The notes under the pieces: model-generated
Told to the model about the DNA's origin: nothing
What the model saw: only the letters and a program-made list of their open reading frames with translations
The model's database searches: none
NCBI RefSeq assembly: GCF_029784165.1
Contig: NC_073696.1
Location: 241,660,892 to 241,724,891, forward strand
Direction: 5' to 3'
Length of the DNA: 64,000 bases
DNA from: Wyeomyia smithii
Lineage: Eukaryota; Arthropoda; Insecta; Diptera; Culicidae
Shown: one piece after another, positions 1 to 11,660 of the stretch
Layout: each line of letters starts with the position of its first letter
Numbering within the stretch: the stretch's first letter is position 1
Position numbers and translations under genes: made by a program

Positions 1-880
1 GATAGTATTTATTGTATCCAAGTTCACTTGCATTCAAAATTATCGCGAGAAGCTTTGAGATATTATCGCCAGTGATACAAAATTATGAATCCAAATGAAC
101 GTTAGATTGCGTTCAATTGTTTGCTTGCCGGAGCAAATAGGTATCATCAATGCTTACGGAAATTGTAGCATGGTGCATTAGCATCTGATACTTGAAATCA
201 CCAAGAATCATCGTGGTATATCACGGTGAAAGCACGACGTGGAGTAGCCGAATTACGCCTACAAGCAACCAACATTTGAAAGAATCATTGCGATCGCTTG
301 AGTGCAATCGTTTACGATTCTTTCGTGAAACACTCGCTATATGTTGCTCGCTCCGCCTAAAGCAGGCAATACTGAAACAAAATGATCAAAGAAAGCTACC
401 ATATATTTCTTTGCTCTAAGTTGTCGCTTGCAAGCTTGAGAATGTGTAACTTTTAATTGCGATGGTTTGCTAGGATTGAAAGCTTATAAATAGCACGTTC
501 AGAAATGATACCCGAATGATTGTTATGCGATACGAGTTTTTCCATCCTTGTTCACACTGCGCCGTGCTTGAACCGTGCCTGCGCTGCACTCTGGCTGAGA
601 AATGTTGATGTGTGTATGTGAAAGAACGTCTTTCTCTTTTTTTTTCATACCGCAGCTCACTCCGCGCGAAATATGTCACTACAACATACACGCATCCACC
701 CGAGTGCCTTCCGTGCACTCTCCGGCCAACACAAAGTATCGTCGGCAACGATAGTTTTTCTCTCGCACTGCGGCAGCACGACGGCAACTCAACGCTGCCC
801 CGGTCTGGGCACGGCCCATCGGTGTGAATGCGTTCATAAGAACGCATGCAATCAATCTCAATGAGCCCGGACGACACGCG
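1..880. other. No gene recognised; moderately GC-rich flank
   Basis: I see no convincing coding exon, TIR or tandem repeat here. From about 540 to 860 the base composition is richer in G+C than the surrounding DNA and both strands stay open for 60-135 codons, but the possible peptides have no recognisable motif and overlap each other on opposite strands, which is typical of chance open frames. Confidence 0.4.
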
Positions 881-894
881 GAACAGCCACGGCC

Positions 895-1542
895 CGGTCC
901 CGGAACGGAAGCAGTGGGAATAGCCCTTTAACCAGGAGGTTCGTGGGTCAGTACCAAGCGGGTTTCATGGGAGCCCGTGCCACCACGGACCAGATCTTCT
1001 CAATCCGACAGATCTTACAGGAATGTCGCGAATACAACGTGCCCACACATCACATCTTCATTGACTTCACGGCGGCCTATGATACAGTCGATCGAGGACA
1101 GCTATGGCAGATCATGCACGACAACGGATTTCCGGATAAACTGACTCGATTGATCAGAGCCACCATGGCGCAAGTGATGTGCTACGAGCGTGTTTCGGGG
1201 ATACTCTCGAGTTCCTTTGAATCGCGCAGAGGGTTGAGACAAGGTGATGGACTTTCCTGTTTGCTGTTCAACATCGCCCTTGAGGGTGTGATCCGGAGGG
1301 CGGGCATCGACACGAGGGGCACAATTTTCACAAGGTCTGTTCAGATTCTGGGCTTCGCGGCTGACTTCGACATCATATCTAGTAACTTTGCGACGGCGGA
1401 GGAAACTTACGCCCGACTGAAAGCCGAAGCTGGACGGATCGGACTGCGGATAATTGCGTCGAAAACAAAATACATGCGAGCGAGAGGCTCCAAGGAGAAC
1501 AACATCAGCCTCCCAACTCAAGTCTCTCCCAACGTGAAGTAA
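895..1542 (+). pseudogene. Non-LTR retrotransposon reverse transcriptase fragment
   Basis: This is the middle part of a LINE reverse transcriptase, the enzyme that copies element RNA at a nicked target. The readable frame begins upstream of position 943 (residues reading PLTRRFVGQYQAGF) and continues for about 200 codons. Motif A is visible as IDFTAAYDTVD and motif B as RQGDGLSCLLFNIALE. Motif C should contain the catalytic FADD or YADD but here reads GFAADFDII, so one of the two catalytic aspartates is lost. The frame stops at 1542, shortly after the SKTKYM block; the thumb and C-terminal parts, and the endonuclease, are missing. The wording resembles RTE-like insect elements (for example the mosquito JAM type), but the clade is an inference from memory. 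It is a 5'- and 3'-truncated, inactive copy. Confidence 0.85.
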
Positions 1543-1545
1543 TAG

Positions 1546-1990
1546 GGGCAAGGAATATCAATTTTTAAGTTCAACCAGTCCTCAGTAAGTTTCAAGCCAC
1601 TATAATAAGCTAATATCGGATCCAGAGCAAGATCGGGTACTCAGCTAGTATTAAAACAAATCACAAAAACATTATGTTAATGTCATTATCTGTTATAAAA
1701 TTCACTATTTACGAAGAGCTGAAACTAAAAACAAAGAAATTAAGTTGAAATTAACAAAAAAAAGGCAGGGCATTGGTTCAAAATATAAAATGAATATATT
1801 ACAGTGCTACAAAAATGAAAACTATCAATATCAATTAAAAAGGTGAAAAATTGCAGAAATACTAATACAGTTATGCCTCTATTATACGCACCCTTGATTT
1901 TACGTACATTTTACCTCGATTTTACGCACACTTATGCCAAAACATTTTAAAAGTTATACAAACATACACACATACCAATATAAATCGATT
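1546..1990. other. AT-rich stretch, nothing recognised
   Basis: This is AT-rich sequence with no coding signal. A short motif resembling TTTTACGCAC occurs two or three times between 1880 and 1935, directly before the inverted-repeat unit, and may belong to its edge. Confidence 0.3.
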
Positions 1991-1993
1991 TTT

Positions 1994-2600
1994 CGAATAT
2001 CGTTTACCGGTAGGGCTCAAAAGTTTCGTCTTCTCGGAAAAAGTCTCCATGCCAAATTTCAGCTCGATCGGACATCAGGAACACGTGCCTCAAAGCGGTC
2101 AAAGTTTCACGAAAAATATCAATGAAAAAAAAGCACAGGTAGTGATTTTTTTTCTATAAAATCAACTTTCTGGGTCTTAGAAAAATTTCGAGCTTGTGGC
2201 CAATGGCATATATATAAAAAGTCAACTTTCGAATTTCGTTTAGCGGTAGGACCCAGCTCGATCGAACATCGGAAACACGTGCCTCAAAGTGGTCAAAGTT
2301 TCAAGGGTCCCAACCTTAAAATTTTCTAAGTTCCAGAAACTCGATTTTTTGCAAATTTTTTTTCGATTTAAGACCAGATCTCGACGTTTCATGCATTTCT
2401 AAGACATTTGGCATCAAAAGAAATCGATATCGACCTGTGCATTATTTTCATCGGTCAAAAAGTTGAAACTTTGACCGCTTTGAGGCACGTGTTCCCGATA
2501 TCCGATCGAGCTGAAATTTTGCTTGGGGACTTTTTTCGAAATGACGAAACTTTTGAGCCCTAAACGATATTCAAAGGTCAACTCTTTTTCATACATCTCA
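1994..2600. repeat. Inverted-repeat element with three related arms
   Basis: A block at about 1994-2117 (containing CAGCTCGATCGGACATC and GTGCCTCAAAGCGGTC) returns in reverse complement at about 2461-2574. A third, shorter copy in direct orientation lies at about 2236-2309. The arms are imperfect. There is no coding capacity. It looks like a palindromic, non-autonomous repeat; I could not find a target-site duplication, so its class is open. Confidence 0.6.
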
Positions 2601-2694
2601 TTGGCACTTTAATACACACATACACACACATATACACACGCCCATATTCATTATTATTTTTTAAAGGGGGGGATTTTTTAGTAGCTTAAGTATT

Positions 2695-3276
2695 TATGAT
2701 AAATATTAGTAAATAAGGAGTATGTATGTCCAATCACAAATGGTGACTTCTCAACACTGTTAGAAATTTGTAATTTTAATTGTTAGGATTTGTTTGCTTT
2801 CGCAGTTAGGGCTTATCATTCGTAGGGATTTAAACCTACTTGTCAGAAAAGGGGAAGTAAACTTACAACTAACTTATTTGCTAACTTATTGGCTATAAAG
2901 AGAGCTTATCGTAGCAATTGAGGATTGCAACGATTTTTGTCGAAAATTGTTAATAATTTTATTTGACATAGCTTCTAATGGTTAAACACCAGTAAGTCTA
3001 TGTAATTCGAGTGTACCAAACCAAGGAGGACGCTCCAAAATCATTTTCAGAATTTTATTCTGAATCCTTTGGAGCGTTTTTTCCTTGTTGAACAGCAACT
3101 TGACCAGATCGGTACAGCATAAAGCATTGCTGGTCCAAAAATTTGTTTGTAAATCAAAAGTTTGTTCTTAAAACAAAGTTTAGAATTCCTGTTAATGAGA
3201 GGATATAAACATCTCGTATATTTGATGCACTTGGCTTGTATACTCTCAATGTGCTCTTTGAAAATAAGTTTTTCCC
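2695..3276 (-). pseudogene. Jockey/Juan-like LINE RT C-terminal fragment
   Basis: The minus strand encodes the thumb and tail of a Jockey-clade reverse transcriptase. Reading from 3276 downward one sees EHIESIQAKC, then KNKLLIYKQIFGPAMLYAVP with IWSSCC, then after a one-base frame change RIQNKILKMIL and RPPWFGTLELHRL. A stop codon interrupts the next segment, followed by EAMSNKIINNFRQKSLQSS. These blocks are characteristic of the end of ORF2 in Juan-type mosquito elements (recognised from memory). The sequence then runs into an AT-rich 3' untranslated region ending near 2695. The element is 5'-truncated and carries at least one frameshift and one stop. Confidence 0.8.
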
Positions 3277-3299
3277 ATATTCATTATTTTAAGTAATTG

Positions 3300-5334
3300 C
3301 TCGCATAATATTATCATGGGTTTGGTGTGGGGCCATACCGCACCAAGTACCATTTTTAAAAAATTGAGTTGTTGGCACTAGTAGATTTGAAAATTAATCA
3401 TTTATTTTTCATGAAAAAACCAAACTTATTTGAACCTTCATAATGATACCGTAAAAAAAAATCTCTACAGCAGCTTGCAGGAAACTTACGGGGTAGTGAA
3501 ACTTTGAACACCGATTACTCGAAATAATGTAATATTTTTTTTTCATAATACAAAGTCTAAAACTCTTGTTAACAGTTGATTGTTGGCATATATTAAAAAG
3601 GTGACAATGATCAGAAATATTCCGTTTTTTTAAGGCGCTAGTAGTATGGCGAATATTTCTTTTCTTCATAAATTGACATCAGAAAACCTGAAATGAATAC
3701 TAGACTGGAAAAGTATGGTTAACATTCGCAAGTTACAAGTTTACCAAAAACACTTAGGGCTTGAATCAGAAATTTACGACACATAACAATCTGAACCTGA
3801 ATCTAAATGATTTTAAAAAAATTGATAGATTTCTTTATCAATAAAGCAGATAGACGAATAGGTATGTGTGTAAGTAACTTAGTTGATACTAAATTAGAAC
3901 GTCAATAGTAAAACATTTATTGGCAGGTCTTTAAAATCATTTGAGTAAACCCCACCTGTACCGTCAAAACAGTATAACAACATGTATAAGCCAGTATGCG
4001 AGTGCTGACACTGATAGCTTAATTGCTAACGAACCTGAAATACGTGACACTTCCCCTAGAGCAATTATTTTTGCGACTTTGTGTTCAGTTGACCGGGTAA
4101 CAAAATTCCTCTCTAATGACGATATGAAATCTGACCTCGTTTAATTGGCGGGAGGAAGAAGGCTTTATTGAAAAGTCATTAAGAACCAACACGGTGGTAT
4201 TCGCGCCCGAAGGGGAAACAAAGTTTTCCTAAACCACGTCAACCGAGAAGTTTAGTAACAGTAGAACCAATTAACACTCGCCCGATAATGAACTCCTGGA
4301 AGTAATAAACGCGCTCGCCATCCATATTGGTTCCAAACAGCTCCGCAGTCATTATCGGGGCATTACATCGCGAACAGAGTACAAAAAAAACGGCTATGTC
4401 GTAAAACCAATACCTGAACGTTCCGCTCATATTGCTTAAATTTAAAGGTTTTTTTTCTACTGCTTCATCCTAGAAATGCAAGGTAGTTCCACTAGTTCGC
4501 CCATTAAAATGATGCCACTAGATCTAGGATAATTGGAGCTAAGTTTCGTACATGTTGAAAAAGCAACAAGACACACGGTCGTGTTGCAGTTTCACGGAAA
4601 AATGAATTACGCTGAAAGGCAAATAAACCTTTTGTTTTCTTATTTTTTGCTGGTCTGTAAACAACACGAAACATTTGAGGGCTCGCTCAGCCTAGGGAGA
4701 AGTGACCAAAGAAGCGTGGAACGCAGGTAGGCTTTGTTGTAAAACCCGGCTACCTTCTACCGCTATCTCTACCCCTACCCCTCTCTACCTTCCAAGCTCC
4801 AAGCGGTGAAGAATCATAGAAAAATCATATGTTTTCGGTGTTGGGTTCGCTTGCACCCTGTTGCGTAGTTTGCTCGCTTGGTATTATGTTGTGCATGGGC
4901 TGGCATAAGCAAGGCGCATATCATTGAAATGTCAGCGGTTGACAGAGCGGTGCCCTGACTGTGACGCGCGATAGGCCTAAGCATTTTCGCTGATGGATGA
5001 TGACGATTTTGTTTTCGTTTCACAACATTATCGCATACCTAGCTGATGTTTGCGTGTGCGCTCCGATTCAAATGTGTTCGTAGCGCGGCTGTATGCCGAT
5101 GTTTTATTTCATTCCGGCACGCCGAGCGAGCATACATACGTACAACATTAGTAGCATAGCAAAATGAAGCAAAAGCGAATACCGGTTCTCCTCTGTCAAC
5201 ACTTGCCAGGTATTGTCGTTTCCTCGGCGCCCACCCCGTAAAGCCGGTTCTAATGATCCGGCACTTTGCGTTCGTTCCGATACGCGCACCGTGAAAATCA
5301 ACAGGCGTTCAGCCAGCGCGTCACCGTTTTGAAT
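3300..5334. other. No gene recognised
   Basis: This 2 kb stretch has only short open frames without motifs. The part from 4740 to 5330 is richer in G+C and low in repeats and could be regulatory or unique DNA, but no exon, promoter element or RNA gene can be supported. Confidence 0.35.
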
Positions 5335-5336
5335 TA

Positions 5337-5831
5337 GGGTAGGGAACATATTCTAAGCAGCTTTAGGAACCACCCGTGTATTCAGACGAAATACTCGAAA
5401 TGTGCTGGGTGAAACTCAAACAGTAGTATATCAATCTGTTCGCTATCGTTTTCTCTGTCAGAACTTGTTTTCAGATTGTAAAACTAAGTTAGCAAACTTT
5501 AACAATCATCAATCAAAGTTACCAATCGAGGGACACTATTCCAATCACCCCGAACCTATTTTAAGCAGTTTCCATCTGTTTTGCAGGCGTTTTTTTTCAG
5601 CACCCGAAGTGGCTCCTGAATGGCTGCAATATAGGTCGATTTGTTTCAATTGCAATTGTTCACAGATTTCTTTGTGATTAACGGTATTTCTCATATTCGC
5701 AAGACAGCTAGACAATCAAAGTTTCGTTTCCATCATTGAAATTTTTCGATATTGATCAAAATGAAGGAGTTTGAAGCCTGTTTTTTTCGACTGAATAAAA
5801 TAGGCGCTACTGCTTAGGCCGTTCCCTACCC
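5337..5831. mobile_element. MITE, family 1 copy 1 (TA target duplication)
   Basis: The ends are inverted: GGGTAGGGAAC on the left and GTTCCCTACCC on the right, with a second matching block, CTAAGCAG, just inside. The dinucleotide TA flanks both sides (5335-5336 and 5832-5833), as for Tc1/mariner-type insertion. A second copy, similar along its whole length, lies at 58740-59237. The open frame found inside both copies starts at GTG and is not considered a gene. A non-autonomous DNA transposon of about 495 bp. Confidence 0.85.
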
Positions 5832-5833
5832 TA

Positions 5834-7020
5834 GCTTCAATCAGCGGGGAAAAATATTTTGACAATTGTTTCAACGCTTTTGATCAGTATGTTCGAATTT
5901 TGAGCAACTTTGTTCGGGTTTCGGTGATTAGGTGCATTGGCAATGGCATATGCATTACTTTGGAGAATGTTTCCTGTTGTAATTAGGTTAGCTGTGGCTT
6001 ACTGATATAGTAATCGTTTTAAATATTCGAATTTATTTTGGTTTTTTTTTTTTTGTTACTTAACAGAGTTCAACTTTTCTACATTTAATCGTTTGTAACT
6101 CGCATAGATTTAAAATTGTTCAGTTATTCGATATTCACATGCTCAGATAGTTCGATTTTCAGCTTCTGTTCTTTTAATTTGCGATTTTCTTGTTTTCGTC
6201 TCTTTGACTCATAAACATTTTGATCTTACGGCTTTTGAACACTTCAATTTTTGGTTTTAATACTTCCCTGTATTTTGCGAATCCGAACGTGTGAATTCGA
6301 CTTTTCAACATTTCAATTTTCGTATATTTTAGTTTTGCGGATCAGATTGTCATATTTCCAATTTCCCAATATTTTTTTATTCTATTTGATTCATAGTTAT
6401 ACGAGAAAATCTTTTGTTTTTTACCGTATTAGTTTTTGACGCTTAATTAAAAGATTTCGATTGTCAGAAATTCAGCTCTTTGGTTGCTTAACACTTCGGA
6501 TCTTAAAAAGTTAAAAATTTTTCGATTTTACGACTTCGAAAAATTCGACTTACAGATTTTTGAGCCTCTCGACTCTTCGATGTTTTCATTCTTCGACTTG
6601 CATATTTCGTAAATTTACAATTTTATAACTTTCAATGTTTTACTTTTCGATTCTTAAACTTCTCGTCATTTTGGATCGCTGACCTTACAAATTCCTATTA
6701 TTTTATATATATTTCGACTTCTTGAAATCCCATTTATTTTCCTTTTTTTTTTTTGGTTTTTAACTTTTGAACATGATTTGTTCACTTTTTGATGTTCTAA
6801 TTCTTTGACTCTTTAACATTCCGATTCGTCTACTCGTAACTTTCAGACTTATCGATTGTTCAAATTTCTTAACATATCTTTTGACATGTCGATTTAATGG
6901 TTTTTCGCTCGATTGCAGACTAGTCTCTTTAATTTTTAATTTTTCATTCGCGGTGTTTATTTTAACTTTTTACTTTTACCAAAATTCGATTTTTATTTTT
7001 GTTTTTATCTATTGACCGTT
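5834..7020. repeat. T-rich, strand-asymmetric degenerate tract
   Basis: The plus strand is strongly T-rich and filled with variants of a short motif such as TTTTCGACT, TTCGATTTT and TTTGACTTT, most densely from 6170 to 7010. There is no fixed period. The same style of sequence occurs at 15485-17350. It reads like a decayed short-period minisatellite or a long polypyrimidine-type tract; it is not coding. Confidence 0.6.
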
Positions 7021-7039
7021 TCCAAGCCAAACGATCTGA

Positions 7040-7228
7040 AAATTCGCAGAATTTAATCGACCATTTTCGATTTGAAAGAATCTTTGCACGCGTATTTGAC
7101 TTAGCAAACTGAGTATTTTTCGCCGATGGAGGAGTTTCTCAAACTCAAGACTAATTAAAAGAGCGTTTGCATTTTGGCATAGGTTTTGTTCAAAGCATTG
7201 GAAGCTACAATTTTAGTTTCCAAAGCTG
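7040..7228 (+). repeat. Dispersed repeat block, inverted partner at 15.3 kb
   Basis: This block contains GACTTAGCAAACTGAG and GGCATAGGTTTTGTTCAAAG. It recurs in reverse complement at about 15312-15482. Both copies sit at the border of a T-rich tract. Confidence 0.6.
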
Positions 7229-7321
7229 CAGAAACGTGCTGCAAAATTATTTTTACCCTCAAAATAGATTTTGGAGCCAGCGTGCCTTCAGTAAAGTTGT
7301 GCCATCAATTATTCTCCATGT

Positions 7322-8200
7322 TGTAAGAGTTGCAATTTTGTAACCAAGCCACTTAAAAGCGAGAAACGAATTTCACTTCTCTCATTTCGAAGTAATAAAA
7401 TCCTCTTTGTTCAGCGGAGTTATAGCACATTTTGAAAAACACAATCTTGTTGAAGACATCATACATCTATATACCTACTCAAATGGACTGTTGTGTAGTT
7501 TTCTATTAATCACCCCTAAAATCTATAAAAGAAAATTACAATAAAAAGTTTTTAATTCGACTTTTTATAGTAATTTTCTACAATTTTACAATGTTCTACA
7601 ATGTTGTTCACTATAATAAAACACACAAGTTCACCAAAAAATGTTCATTTTTATTTTTTTCATTTATTTAGTTATTGAAGATATTTATTTATAAAATGCA
7701 CTAATTTACTTACAGATATCTCCACAGGAGACAGCGAGCGATAAACGCCTATATGTGGATTGAATGATGTTTCACTTATACTTCAATATAGAAATTGTTT
7801 TGTCTGCTGATATCTGCAGGTTTTGAGGTTATCTTTTAGTAAATAAGTGCGTTGTTTCGTTAAAAATCGTCAATAAACAAAGAAATATGAAAAATAAAAA
7901 TAAACTTTTTTTGATAATAACATTGTAGAATATTGAAACAACATTGTAGAATATTGAAAAACTGTAGAAAATCACTACTAAAATGTTATATCGAAAAAAT
8001 TTACTTTTAGTGTCAATCTGTAGAAAAGTCTACAAAAGTCCATTTAAATAGGCAGATAAAGGTATGGTGTCTTTGATAAAGTTGTTTATATTAGGATGTG
8101 CTACAACTTCGCCGAATAAAGTGAATTTTCATTTGCGAAAATGAAAAAAGTTAAATTCGTTTTTCACTATATTAAACACAAAATTGCAACCTCTATAAAT
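7322..8200. mobile_element. Foldback element, about 0.88 kb
   Basis: The left arm (about 7322-7610) and the right arm (about 7920-8200) are imperfect inverted copies of each other: GAGTTGCAATTTTG on the left matches CAAAATTGCAACCTC on the right, and matching continues inward through GTTATAGCACAT/ATGTGCTACAAC. The 300 bp centre is AT-rich. No coding capacity is seen. Confidence 0.65.
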
Positions 8201-8245
8201 TATATACCTCTATAAAATAAATCTATTTATATAAAAGAGAAGCTT

Positions 8246-8273
8246 TGTATGTATGTATGTATGTATGTATGTC
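8246..8273. repeat. (ATGT)n microsatellite
   Basis: About seven copies of a 4-bp unit lie close to the presumed 5' end of the Helitron-like element. Confidence 0.9.
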
Positions 8274-9317
8274 CCAGCATAACTCTCGAAGGCCTGAATC
8301 GATTTCAACTAAACTTGGCATACGTGTTCTTTGTACAAAGGAAGTGGTCATAGAGATATTGGATAGGGGGAGGGGTCACCCTTAAAGAAGGAGGGGGTCA
8401 AAAGTAATAAATGTTCATACAGAATGGAAACCTTTCATAGAAATTTTATGATTTTCGGGTTCTTGGGCCGGAAGTTGATGTCCAGAGACCGAAACATGAT
8501 GTTCGATGCCATTTTCAATCCAAGATGGCGGCTTCCGGTTTCTGGGAAGCCATTTGAAGCTGTGGAAAACGCTCACAAACCCCCCAATGTTGGTATTTTC
8601 GGAGCAAAAATTACTCTTAAGAGCCAGTTCGCGAGAGGCGCAACCGCATGTTGTTTTGATGTTCTCCGATTGGGCTGAAATTTTCAGCGTTTGTTTGTCT
8701 ATTCAAGGTAGGATGTTTTGCAAAATTTCAATTTTTTTCATTGAGGTTAAATGGGGCAAAACGGCTCTTGGAAATGATATGTCCAAAAACGTCCATATAC
8801 TAAAAAGTGCAATAACTCCTGCTAGACTTGATGGATTTTCCTAAAAAATTATGGCAATGAGGTAAATTGACGAAAAATACGCATTTTTCTTTTAAAAATT
8901 GTCAATTTTCAGGGTCATCCTACTCTTCTCAACATCGCTAGAAAAAATATCTGAATATGGCGTTTTGTAGAGCAACTCAAGAGCTTTAATGTCATGTATA
9001 AGCCAAGTGTGCCAAATGGGGTAAAACGGCCCTAGAAGGTTTTTTTCAAGAAACCGTCAAAATCATTTAAATTACTATAGTTCCTGCTAGACTTAATAGA
9101 TTTTATTGAAAATTTGGATTATCACTGTACCTTACCAGAACTACCTACTTTACCAGAAGATACACAATTTGGGATAAAACGTTCCTTGAAGTTTTTTTTT
9201 CCGAAAAAAGCCGTCAAAATCACCAAAACTGCAAGATTTTGGGTTAGACTTGATAGATTAACTGAAAATGTAGATTATTACACTAAGTTAATACGAACTT
9301 CACGGCAAGATGACTAA

Positions 9318-9486
9318 GGGGCCATCCACATACCACGTGGACAGGTTTTTGACGATTTTTACCCCCCCCCTCCACCGTGGACAAATGCCCATATAAATTC
9401 TTTTTTTTTTTTGTAAGGACCGTGAACATTACACAACAACCCCCCCCCCCCCCCTCAAGCTGTCCACGTGGTATGTGGATGGCCCC
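9318..9486. mobile_element. MITE with TAA target duplication (PIF/Harbinger-like)
   Basis: The ends are GGGGCCATCCACATACCACG and its exact inverted complement. TAA stands at 9315-9317 and again at 9487-9489, a 3-bp TWA duplication as in PIF/Harbinger insertions. The interior contains runs of C and T. It lies at the inner edge of the left arm of the large inverted repeat. Confidence 0.85.
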
Positions 9487-9642
9487 TAATACGAACTTAA
9501 GGGCAAGATGATTCCAGAGTGTTGGCCAAAAAATCATATTACTCTGGTTGCTGTTGTATCAATAAAAATGAACAATTATTTAAAAAAATCACGAATTCGA
9601 ACACTAATGCTTTACAATTTATACTCATGATGTTCTTCAACA

Positions 9643-9817
9643 TTGTAGATTTATCGGCTTAATCAGTCCGTGTATAGAATCAAAAACGATTTTTTGTTTC
9701 TTGAACCGACAATTTCGGTGACTTTATTTTAAATAAAGTCACCGAAACTGTCGGATTAAGAAACAAAATATCGTGTTTGCTTTTATACAAGAACTGAATA
9801 AGCCGATAAATCTACAA
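9643..9817. repeat. Long hairpin of about 175 bp
   Basis: The sequence folds on itself from TTGTAGATTTATCGGCTTA to the complementary TAAGCCGATAAATCTACAA. The core, 9706-9754, is almost a perfect palindrome around GACTTTATTTTAAATAAAGTC. It lies in the loop of the larger inverted repeat. Confidence 0.85.
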
Positions 9818-11514
9818 AATTAACTGCTACAGTCGACAAACAAACGATGTTGTTCCGCGTTCATCAAAGAACCATCTTCCTTTACACTAAGTTTGCCTAC
9901 ATAAATATTGCAGGGAATCGTGCAAATAACGATTTTATTTGCTCCACGGATAAGTAGGAACTCGGTTGGAATTGTTTATTTTCGCAACCGTCATATCGAT
10001 AATATCTTTTACCTTGTTTGATGCTTTTTTTGAAGTCAAGGAAAACTATAGTCCTTTTTAGTCGATTTCCAAAAGATGCATCTGGATATTATGTCTAATA
10101 AAAGCTCTGTAGTCATTTTATGAAATGCTAACTTCGGGTTCTGGACCTTTTCTGTAGAGAACATAGCCCCCCGAAAATCGCTAAGTATTTTTCAAGAAAT
10201 TTTTTTTTTTCGTTATGTAAATCTATTTGTCACTTTTGTCATCTTGCCCTCAAGTTCGTATTAACTTGAAGTAATAATCTAAATTTTCAGTAAATCTATC
10301 AAATCTAACCCGAGTTCTTGCAGTTTCGGTGATTTTGACGGCTTTTTTCGAAAAAAAAAAATCTTCCAGGAACGTTTTACCCCTAATTATGTACCTTCTG
10401 GTAAAATTGGTAGTCCTGGTAAGGTACAGTGATAATCCAAATTTTCAATAAAATCTATTTGGTCTAGCATGAACTATAGTGATTTTAGTGATTTTGACGG
10501 TTTTTTGAAAAAATCCTTCTAGGGCCGTTTTTCCCCATTTGGCACACTTGGCTTATACATGACATTAATACTCTTGGGTTGCTCTACAAAACGCCATACT
10601 CAGATATTTTTTCTAGCGATGTTGAGAAGAGTAGGATGACCCGGAAAATTGACAATTTTTAAAAGAAAAATGCGTTTTTTTCGTCAATTTACCTCATTGC
10701 CATATATTGTGACCATGCGTTTTGAAATACTCTTAGTGTAGAATAATACCACAAATTTTTAGGAAAATCCATCAAGTCTAGCAGGAGTTATTGCACTTTT
10801 TAGTATTTGGACGTTTTTAGACATATCGTTTTCAGTTGCCGTTTTACCCCACTTAACCTCAATGAAAAAAATTGAAATTTTGCAAAACTTCCTACCTTGA
10901 ATAAACAAACAAACGCTGAAAATTTCAGCTCAATCGGAGAACATCAATACAACGTCCCTCAGAAAGGCGGTTGCGGCTCTCGCGAACTGGCTCTTAAGAA
11001 CCGGTTATCGGTGTCTGACGATACTTTGAAACTTGGGTTGCCGACTTCCGGTTTCTGGAAATCTGCGAAAATAATAATTGAATTATATACTTGGCAATAT
11101 GGGTATTTTCGGAATCGGAATGACGTCGTCATACGAAAATCGATCATATATTTCCAAATATTGGCCTTTTTTGAAACGTAGTGACGTCTGTTTACAGCCA
11201 AAAATCGGCTTTCTAGAGTTTCTAGAGAGGTGTTTCAAAACATCCAACCATTGTGCCGTGTCAAATAAATGTTGTGTAAACAAAAAAAAAAAACAAAAAA
11301 TCCAACCTGCTTTGATCCGTTTTTGGATCGATTTCTTGACATATTTCTTACATAATTTGAAAACAGAGAGTCCAATGTAGCGTTTTGGATAGAAAGTATG
11401 TTTGGAAAAGTTGCTGAAGCTCAACTCTTACCGAATTGAAGTTTGGTTAAGAGTCTCAGGTTAAGAGCATCGATCAAATAAGATAAGAGCTCCTAAAATC
11501 CAGTTATTTATTTT

Positions 11515-11660
11515 AAAAAAGTTTTGTATGTATGTATGTTCCAGCATAACTCTCGATTGACTGTACCGATTTCAACCAAACTTGGCATACGTGTTCTTTG
11601 TACAGAGGAAGTGGTCATAGAAATATTGGGAAGAGGAAGGAGCAACCCCCAAAGAAGGAG
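11515..11660 (+). repeat. Second copy of the Helitron-like leader
   Basis: The microsatellite plus leader sequence (CCAGCATAACTCTCG ... GGCATACGTGTTCTTTGTAC) repeats the block at 8246-8392 in the same direction, suggesting either a tandem element or an internal duplication. Confidence 0.65.

Larger units (their letters stand above)
8613..11001. repeat. Large inverted repeat, arms of about 700-760 bp
   Basis: The left arm (8613-9313) begins CTCTTAAGAGCCAGTTCGCG and the right arm (10238-11001) ends with its complement, CGCGAACTGGCTCTTAAG. Corresponding blocks run through the arms, for example GCCAAGTGTGCCAAATGGGG (near 9003) and CCCCATTTGGCACACTTGGC (near 10533). The arms differ by scattered substitutions and small indels. 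The loop of about 0.9 kb contains a MITE and a second hairpin. No gene is present. Confidence 0.85.

Noticed and set aside
5402..5677. Frame conserved between the two copies of MITE family 1
   Set aside because: It begins at GTG, and conservation is explained by common descent of the element; the second copy extends past the first one's stop.
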